A DNA stretch of 11,110 nt from Candidatus Izemoplasma sp. GTDB taxonomy: Bacteria; Bacillota_I; Bacilli_A; Izemoplasmatales; Izemoplasmataceae. The stretch covers positions 1-11,110 of the forward strand of contig SLFZ01000082.1 of assembly GCA_007123975.1 (NCBI GenBank), in the 5' to 3' direction. This document shows positions 6,364-11,110 of this stretch, one piece after another. Within the stretch, counting starts at the first letter, position 1; each line of letters begins with the position of its first letter. A program made the translations under genes and the position numbers. The notes beneath the pieces are model-generated. The model did not search any database and was not told where the DNA came from. It saw only the letters and a program-made list of their open reading frames with translations.

Positions 6364-7233
6364 ATGGAAACCAGCAACGTCCACGACACCGTGGAAGACA
6401 TGATTAAGTCACACAGCCAAAGTTTTTACAAGGCGTTTGGGTTGTTACCGGAAAAAAAGGCACGCGCAGTTTTTGCGATTTATGCTTTTTGCCGTACGGC
6501 CGATGACGCCATCGATGTTGAAAAAGACATTGAGAAGATCGATGCACTCGAAACGAAAGTGAAAGCCACATTCGATGGAAAACCGCCCGAGGAGCCAATC
6601 TTTCAAGCGCTCCACGAGGCGATTACCGAGTTTCCTTCCGACATCAAGCCTTACTTGGAACTCTTAGAAGGCGTGCGCGGTGATTACAACGGCGTGACCA
6701 TGGACACCGATGCCGACTTGGAGACGTACTGCTACAAAGTGGCTGGCACTGTGGGGTTAATGTTGCTCCCTGTGATTGCGTCTGAAAAACTGAAGAAAGA
6801 GAAAAAAGCGTTGACCGAGGTCGCCATCGAGTTAGGCAAGGCGATGCAGTTGACCAACATCTTGCGAGACGCACGAGACGACTTGATTCACGATCGTGTC
6901 TTCTTCTCGACAGAAACCATTGAACATCACCAGCTGGAAATGGAGATTACACGCACCGGCCTTGTCACGCCGGAGTGGATTTCGATGAACGAACACTACA
7001 TTCGACTCGCGAAGGAAAAATATAAAACCTTCTACGATAAGCTTGAGCTCTTTGACAAGGACTCTGTGTATCCAACGATGTTGGCCGCGCGTTTTTACGA
7101 GGCGATTTTGGACCGTATTATCCGTAAAGGATACACGAACCTTAACCGCCGCCACGACATCGGATCGCTCAAAAAATGGTCGATCAGTCGCGGCGTCAAG
7201 AAGGACCTTAAAAAACGAGGGTTGGTCGAATGA
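6364..7233 (+). CDS. Squalene/phytoene synthase family protein (CrtB/CrtM/HpnC-D type)
   Basis: This enzyme family joins two prenyl diphosphates head to head, giving phytoene, dehydrosqualene or squalene. The 289-residue length equals that of bacterial CrtB/CrtM. Family motifs in order: HSQSFY (17-22), the YAFCRTADDAID first Asp-rich motif (40-51; D47, D48, D51), YCYKVAGTVG (122-131), and the second Asp-rich motif NILRDARDDLIHDRVFF (165-181; D169, D173). These residues bind the Mg-diphosphate groups, so the enzyme looks active. The ATG is well placed after AAAGGTGGG. The product cannot be fixed from the sequence: no desaturase, HpnE or cyclase gene is in the window. It is the first gene of an operon with two prenol-kinase-like membrane proteins, and its TGA stop overlaps the next start (ATGA). 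Confidence 0.93.
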   Translation: METSNVHDTVEDMIKSHSQSFYKAFGLLPEKKARAVFAIYAFCRTADDAIDVEKDIEKIDALETKVKATFDGKPPEEPIFQALHEAITEFPSDIKPYLELLEGVRGDYNGVTMDTDADLETYCYKVAGTVGLMLLPVIASEKLKKEKKALTEVAIELGKAMQLTNILRDARDDLIHDRVFFSTETIEHHQLEMEITRTGLVTPEWISMNEHYIRLAKEKYKTFYDKLELFDKDSVYPTMLAARFYEAILDRIIRKGYTNLNRRHDIGSLKKWSISRGVKKDLKKRGLVE

Positions 7234-7859
7234 CAGGATTGGCGCTCTCTTACCTCTTTGTCTTTGGCATCATAGGTTTGGGCGCAGTCCTCGACAAACT
7301 CAACGTTTTGAACGATGAAGGCGCACGAAAGTTTATCCACATTGGCGTGGCCAACTGGTGGCTTTTGGCCATGGTCGTGTTTGATACGGATGCGTTTTGG
7401 ATGGCGGCGATTCCGCCAGCCACGTTCATTGTGCTAAACTACATCTCTTATCGATTCAATCTTGTCAAAGCGATTGAGCGCAGTGAAAAGTCCGTCAACG
7501 ATCTCGGCACTGTTTACTACGCAATCAGCTTGTTCCTCATCGCGTTGATTGCTTTTTATGCTGACGTTGTACGCGTTGGCGCATTGGCCATCTTAATCAT
7601 GGGCTATGGCGACGGGTTATCGGCCGTCATTGGCAAGGCGATCAAAAGCCCCACCCTCAGGCCCGGCAAAACCCTTGCCGGCACCACCACGATGGTGGTG
7701 GCGTCGTTTGTTGTTGGGGTGTTGTTGTTTCCATCGCTCTGGGCATTGATGCTGCTTGTCGCGCTCTTTGCCGGAGCGGTCGAGTTGTTTACCCCGCGAG
7801 GCTTCGATAACTTGAGCGTGCCACTGCTCGTTTTCTTGTTGGGAGTGTTTATCGTATGA
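7230..7859 (+). CDS. Phytol/dolichol kinase-like membrane protein (VTE5/SEC59-related, CTP-dependent lipid kinase family)
   Basis: The 209-residue polytopic protein has about six to seven hydrophobic segments. Conserved family positions are visible: ARKFIHIG near the N-terminus (R33, K34, H37), MGYGDGLSAVIGK (124-136, D128), the loop LRPGKTLAGT (143-152, K147) and VELFTPRGFDNLSVP (184-198; E185, D193, N194). These match the polyprenol/phytol/diacylglycerol kinase family related to CdsA, whose members transfer phosphate from CTP to a membrane alcohol. Plant VTE5 and cyanobacterial relatives phosphorylate phytol. The start overlaps the synthase stop by 4 bp (ATGA), with GAGGG 8 bases upstream, and the stop overlaps the next start likewise. 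Its substrate here is not shown; geranylgeraniol, farnesol, undecaprenol or diacylglycerol are possible. Neighbours favour a prenyl alcohol. Confidence 0.8.
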   Translation: MTGLALSYLFVFGIIGLGAVLDKLNVLNDEGARKFIHIGVANWWLLAMVVFDTDAFWMAAIPPATFIVLNYISYRFNLVKAIERSEKSVNDLGTVYYAISLFLIALIAFYADVVRVGALAILIMGYGDGLSAVIGKAIKSPTLRPGKTLAGTTTMVVASFVVGVLLFPSLWALMLLVALFAGAVELFTPRGFDNLSVPLLVFLLGVFIV

Positions 7860-8599
7860 TGAGCCTTTTGCTTGGGTTTAGTTTCAGCACCATCATCGCA
7901 ACCGCCGCATACACCCGGCGAAACTTGACAGAGTCGGGTGCCTTGGCAGCGATTTTTATTGGGTCTACCGTTTATTTTACCCTTGGATGGTTCGGCTACC
8001 TTTACCTGATTATGTTCTTTGTGAGCGCCACCTTAATAGGCCATTTGGATAAAGCGCACCCACCAAGTCAGCGCACCGCCTCTCAGGTTTTCGCCAACGG
8101 TTTGCTGGCGACAGTGTTCGCCACCGTGCATGCCCTAACAGGTCAGGAAGTATACCGCTTCTTGTTTTTCTTAAGCGTCGCCGCAAGCGCCAGCGACACG
8201 TGGGCGAGCGAGGTCGGTCGGCTCTCAAAACGCCTTCCACGAAACCTTCTCACCTGGCGGGTTATGCAGACGGGCTTGTCGGGCGGTGTGACTGTGTTAG
8301 GCTTCGTTGCAAGCATCATCGCATCCGGACTCTTTGCCTTGATGGCGTGGATTGTGCTTACCGATGTGAACTTGATGCTTTACATTTGGCTTTTTGCAAC
8401 CTTAGCAAGCGTCATCGACAGCGCCCTTGGCATCATTCAAGTCAAGTACATGCGTGAGGGCGTCATCACCGAAGAGCGAACCGACGACTCCACACGCCAT
8501 TCCGGTCTCACATGGCTCAACAACAACCTCGTCAATATTCTAAGCAACGCGCTGGCAGTCGGCTTGTTCGTGGTCACCGTGTCGGCGAACGTGTTCTAA
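7856..8599 (+). CDS. DUF92/TMEM19-family membrane protein (VTE6-like, putative prenyl-phosphate kinase)
   Basis: The 247-residue polytopic membrane protein carries the DUF92 signature blocks: GALAAIFIG (28-36), SQVFANG (76-82), SDTWASEVG (113-121), MQTGLSGGVTVLG (137-149), IDSALGIIQVKY (187-198) and GLTWLNNNLVN (217-227). The plant member VTE6 phosphorylates phytyl phosphate to phytyl diphosphate; most bacterial members are uncharacterised. The first ATG (7856) overlaps the stop of the VTE5-like gene by 4 bp. The second ATG immediately after (7859) is equally possible, and GGAG lies about 10 bases upstream. Direct coupling to a VTE5-like gene and to a prenyl-diphosphate-using synthase supports the kinase role, but this is inferred from homology and context. 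It ends the operon, before a bidirectional terminator. Confidence 0.85.
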   Translation: MMSLLLGFSFSTIIATAAYTRRNLTESGALAAIFIGSTVYFTLGWFGYLYLIMFFVSATLIGHLDKAHPPSQRTASQVFANGLLATVFATVHALTGQEVYRFLFFLSVAASASDTWASEVGRLSKRLPRNLLTWRVMQTGLSGGVTVLGFVASIIASGLFALMAWIVLTDVNLMLYIWLFATLASVIDSALGIIQVKYMREGVITEERTDDSTRHSGLTWLNNNLVNILSNALAVGLFVVTVSANVF

Positions 8600-8611
8600 A
8601 ACAACCAAACG

Positions 8612-8642
8612 AAAACCGGCGGTTTAAATCGCCGGTTTTTTT
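8612..8642. terminator. Bidirectional Rho-independent terminator between convergent genes
   Basis: A 10-bp stem AAAACCGGCG/CGCCGGTTTT (8612-8621 with 8630-8639) around an 8-base AT-rich loop has T residues on the plus side (8636-8642) and, read on the minus strand, TTTT after the GC core. It can serve both the DUF92 gene (stop at 8599) and the PHP gene (stop at 8641-8643). Confidence 0.85.
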
Positions 8643-9471
8643 ATTTGGTTGCCAAGGCCTCGAGGAAACGCTTCAAATCCTCGCCTTGTAGGGTCGCATC
8701 GCCCAACGACTTATGGCGTTTATCATGCGGTATGCCGTGGTCGTCGCTTCCGGCTGTGATCAACCAGCCGCGTTCGCGAGCCAACGCGCGGTAGCGTGTT
8801 TTTTGCGCCTCGGTATGCATGCCGTAGTCGGCTTCGATGCCATCGAATGCGTAGCTGTTTAAGACCTTGTCATGGATGCTTTTCTTTAACAACCCCGGAT
8901 GGGCTAAGACCACGAGCACGTTGTGTTTGCGAAGCAGCTCTAAACCTTTTTGAACGCTCCACTCCGTGGCGGGAACGAACGACGGGTTGTGGTCGCCGAT
9001 GAACCGATCGAAGATGATGTTGTGGGTGTACTCCGGGTACTTTTTCATGATGGCCTTGGCGATGTGCGGCCGAGCGATGATGCCATCGGACACCTCGAGC
9101 ACATCCTCATAGGTGATGTGGATGTCTTCGTACTTTGCCAAGTTTTTAATAAACGTTCTGGCCCTGTTTTCACGGCCTTCACGGATAAATGTATAGTAGT
9201 CTCGCATCGCCGGGGCGGCGTGCGCTTCGTCACGAAAATACCCGAGCAGGTGGACGCTTTTTCCTTCTTCTAATGTTGACAGTTCAATGCCTGGGATATA
9301 GGTGATGCCGTGTTTTTCGGCCAACGCACGGCTTCGCTCGACATGGGTGCATACGTCGTGGTCGGTGATGGAAACGATGTCGATGCCGCGTTCGCGTGCA
9401 AGGGCGAAGAGTTCTTCATGGCTGCGGCGGCCATCGGAATCGGTGGTGTGCATATGGAGATCGGCTTTCAT
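8641..9471 (-). CDS. PHP-domain phosphoesterase (YciV/TrpH/RNase AM-like)
   Basis: The 276-residue protein has all PHP metal-binding blocks: HMH (H6, H8), TDSDG (D11, D13), ITDHD (D37, H38), GIELS (E63), VHLLGY (H74), ARPHIA (H136), LAHPG (H191) and SDDHG (D243, H245). The length and the insertion between ITDHD and ARPH match the YciV/TrpH group, whose characterised members hydrolyse 3',5'-nucleoside bisphosphates or trim RNA 5' ends. The exact substrate cannot be told here. The ATG follows GAGGTG by 6 bases, and the gene has its own promoter. It is not a close relative of the CpsB-type PHP protein in this window: motif spacing differs and that one lacks the ITDHD block. Confidence 0.9.
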   Translation of the reverse strand: MKADLHMHTTDSDGRRSHEELFALARERGIDIVSITDHDVCTHVERSRALAEKHGITYIPGIELSTLEEGKSVHLLGYFRDEAHAAPAMRDYYTFIREGRENRARTFIKNLAKYEDIHITYEDVLEVSDGIIARPHIAKAIMKKYPEYTHNIIFDRFIGDHNPSFVPATEWSVQKGLELLRKHNVLVVLAHPGLLKKSIHDKVLNSYAFDGIEADYGMHTEAQKTRYRALARERGWLITAGSDDHGIPHDKRHKSLGDATLQGEDLKRFLEALATK

Positions 9472-9499
9472 GGTTTCACCTCGTTATGAAAATCATTCC

Positions 9500-9528
9500 A
9501 TCATACCATAGTTTTGTCGGTTTGTCTT
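9500..9528 (-). promoter_or_regulatory. Probable sigma-A promoter of the PHP phosphoesterase gene
   Basis: On the minus strand, AAGACA (9528-9523, 4 of 6), a 17-base spacer and TATGAT (9505-9500, 5 of 6) lie about 28 bases before the ATG. The fit is moderate. Confidence 0.55.
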
Positions 9529-9542
9529 GCCTCGTGATTTGA

Positions 9543-11110
9543 TCACGTCTCGTCTAAGGTGATGCGGTTGGCGGGAATGGAGAGTTCGCTCGTGAACAAG
9601 CGCTCGCGGTCGTGGCATGTGAAGACGAGGATTTGACGTACATCACGCATGCCGTCGAGGATCTTCAAGGTTTCTTTTAGGCGCGTGTCGTCGTAGGCCA
9701 CAAAGGCATCATCCAACAACAGCGGCAAACGCGCTTTTCCTAGCGCCTCCAGCAAACCGACACGAAGGGCAAAATAAATTTGATCGAGCGTCCCTCGGGA
9801 AAAATGCATCGGCGCTTCAAAATCGCCGCTTCGATCATCGTAGGCTGAAAACGACATCGTTTTTTTCACGCGAATGTCGCGGTAGTTTCCACCGGTGAAA
9901 GCATGCACATAATCGCCGATTTTTTTACTTAAGACCGGGGCGAAATTCTCCTCGATTTTCGCCACCGCCCGTTTCACCATGTCGATGGCGTGTTGGTGGC
10001 GGTCGCGCATCAGGCTGAGCCGGTCGCGTTCGATGATCTGTTGATTGAGCTCGTGTTCGACGGTTTCAAGCGGTCGATGCGACGCTTCGATGGACTCGAT
10101 GCGTTGGTTCAGGCGTTCCATTGAGACGCGCAGGTCGTTCAGTTTAGACGTTAAGGCTTCTCGGGCTTCCATCACGTCGTCGATGTCGTCGTAAGGAACG
10201 TCTTCAGATTGAAGATCGACGGTGTCGGCGAGCGCCTCAAGCGTGTCGCCGGCGAGCGCGTCTTCAAGACGCATTTTTAGGGTGTCGAGTTCCTTTTTTG
10301 CGGTGTGGTACTCGCGGTTGGCGTCGCGGATGCGTTTCAACCCCTCGAGAGAATCGACATGATGCCGTTGATGCAACGCATGCATGGTGGCCTTTGCGGC
10401 GTCATGTTTTTCTTTTTGGCTGTTGAGTGCTTCGTTTTTTGCGTTCAACGCTTCGTCGAGTTCTTGGATGCGCTCTTGGTTTGACTGGGCTTTAAGCGCG
10501 CGTTCGTAGAGGGCTTCAAACGCTGCGGGTGACGCCACGTTGTGTTGCGTTTCAATGGCCTGGATCGTGGCCTTTGCGGCGCACGCTTCTTTCCGTTCTT
10601 TCGCGGCATTCATCACGCGGCGTTCGATTTTTTTGGCGCGCTTGCGCTGAAGCGCGAGGCACGGCATGAGGCACACCCAAGCAATGAGCGTGACCACAAA
10701 ATACCAGCGTGTTTTCAGCCAGGCTCGGGCGTGTGTTAAGCGGCGGATGCGGTCGCGTGTTTTCGACTGGATGGTGTTGAAGCGCTCGTGTGTCGCTTCG
10801 GCCGCTTGACAGGCAGCCTCGTCATGCTTGCGGAGGGCTTCGTTATAGCGTTGCCGGTCGGCGATGATGCGCGAGGGGTCTTCGATGCTTACGCCATCGG
10901 CGAGGTTGTTTCGTTTTTCTTCGAGCGCTTCGATGTCGGCGGTGAGTTGGGTGATTTGATCAAAGGCGGCCGCGGCGGCGTGTGAGGCGTGGAGGTATTG
11001 TTCGACCGCATCGGCATCGAAATCGGCGTAACTTTCTAGTGCTTTGAGTTCACGCGCTTTTTCTTCGATCATGGTGTTGATCGCGCTGGCTTTTTTATAC
11101 GACGCTTTTC
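9543..11110 (-). CDS. C-terminal half of a YhaN/SbcC-like coiled-coil ATPase (5' end outside window)
   Basis: The frame is open to the window edge: 12 further in-frame codons (KASYKKASAINT) precede the first Met codon at 11070-11072, so the internal ATG is not the true start and the Walker A half is missing. Counting from that Met, about 370 residues are charged, Ala/Leu/Glu/Arg-rich coiled coil, interrupted by one hydrophobic stretch (WYFVVTLIAWVCLMPCLAL, 123-141), which suggests membrane association. The C-terminal ATPase half shows an ABC signature-like FSRGTLDQIYFALR (about 424-437), Walker B LPLLLDDAFVAYDD (449-462) and an H-loop FTCHDRE (484-490). These match B. subtilis YhaN, a large SMC-like ATPase often paired with the nuclease YhaO in DNA repair. 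Any YhaO partner would lie outside the window. Other SbcC/RecF-like proteins cannot be excluded. Confidence 0.82.
   Translation of the reverse strand, partial: KASYKKASAINTMIEEKARELKALESYADFDADAVEQYLHASHAAAAAFDQITQLTADIEALEEKRNNLADGVSIEDPSRIIADRQRYNEALRKHDEAACQAAEATHERFNTIQSKTRDRIRRLTHARAWLKTRWYFVVTLIAWVCLMPCLALQRKRAKKIERRVMNAAKERKEACAAKATIQAIETQHNVASPAAFEALYERALKAQSNQERIQELDEALNAKNEALNSQKEKHDAAKATMHALHQRHHVDSLEGLKRIRDANREYHTAKKELDTLKMRLEDALAGDTLEALADTVDLQSEDVPYDDIDDVMEAREALTSKLNDLRVSMERLNQRIESIEASHRPLETVEHELNQQIIERDRLSLMRDRHQHAIDMVKRAVAKIEENFAPVLSKKIGDYVHAFTGGNYRDIRVKKTMSFSAYDDRSGDFEAPMHFSRGTLDQIYFALRVGLLEALGKARLPLLLDDAFVAYDDTRLKETLKILDGMRDVRQILVFTCHDRERLFTSELSIPANRITLDET

Noticed and set aside
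9532..9546. Small hairpin CGTGAT/ATCACG at the stop of the YhaN-like gene
   Set aside because: The stem is only 6 bp with a 3-base loop and has no T tract on either strand, so it is not supported as a terminator.
1..11110. Recoded TGA (mycoplasma code), considered because of the possible Mycoplasmatota relationship
   Set aside because: Trp is TGG throughout the recognised genes, and TGA serves as the stop of the pcp, synthase, VTE5-like and YhaN-like genes at sensible protein ends.
1..11110. Mobile elements, CRISPR arrays, tRNA or rRNA genes
   Set aside because: No transposase or integrase motifs, no regularly spaced repeats and no cloverleaf or rRNA-like stretch were seen on either strand.

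Overview
This is an ordinary-looking bacterial chromosome segment of roughly balanced base composition. It is densely coded, with standard stop usage: TGA ends several genes and Trp is TGG. The gene types and control signals look Gram-positive: sigma-A-like promoters, AGGAGG-type ribosome binding sites, two lipoproteins with classical lipoboxes, a CpsB-type PHP phosphatase, a VanZ-like protein and a YhaN-like ATPase. Surface proteins with Ig-like, OB-like and B-repeat modules beside a secreted nuclease resemble those of Bacillota and deep-branching Mycoplasmatota relatives such as Izemoplasmatales. That placement is an inference from memory and is weak. No mobile element, CRISPR array, tRNA or rRNA was seen.

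Layout. (1) Bases 1-429, plus strand: the 3' end of a probable nucleotidyltransferase-family gene, closed by a strong intrinsic terminator. (2) Bases 5333-457, minus strand: a tightly packed run of five genes behind one promoter. They encode pyroglutamyl-peptidase I, a membrane-anchored B-repeat/jelly-roll surface protein, a lipoprotein nuclease of the staphylococcal nuclease family, a PHP-type tyrosine phosphatase and a VanZ-like membrane protein. (3) Bases 6225-5464, minus strand: a trypsin-like serine protease lipoprotein with its own promoter and terminator. (4) Bases 6364-8599, plus strand: three genes overlapping by 4 bp each. They encode a squalene/phytoene synthase, a phytol/dolichol kinase-like membrane protein (VTE5-like) and a DUF92/TMEM19 membrane protein (VTE6-like), followed by a bidirectional terminator. 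(5) Bases 9471-8641, minus strand: a PHP-domain phosphoesterase with its own promoter. (6) Bases 11110-9543, minus strand: the C-terminal half of a YhaN/SbcC-like ATPase that runs off the window.

The most interesting unit is region 4. VTE5 and VTE6 of plants successively phosphorylate phytol to phytyl diphosphate. A synthase that consumes prenyl diphosphates, translationally coupled to homologues of both kinases, suggests salvage of free prenyl alcohols into carotenoid, hopanoid or related synthesis. Regions 2 and 3 together form an envelope-facing set: a nuclease, a protease, an adhesive repeat protein and a cytosolic peptidase. This fits a lifestyle of scavenging extracellular DNA and protein, but that link is inferred.
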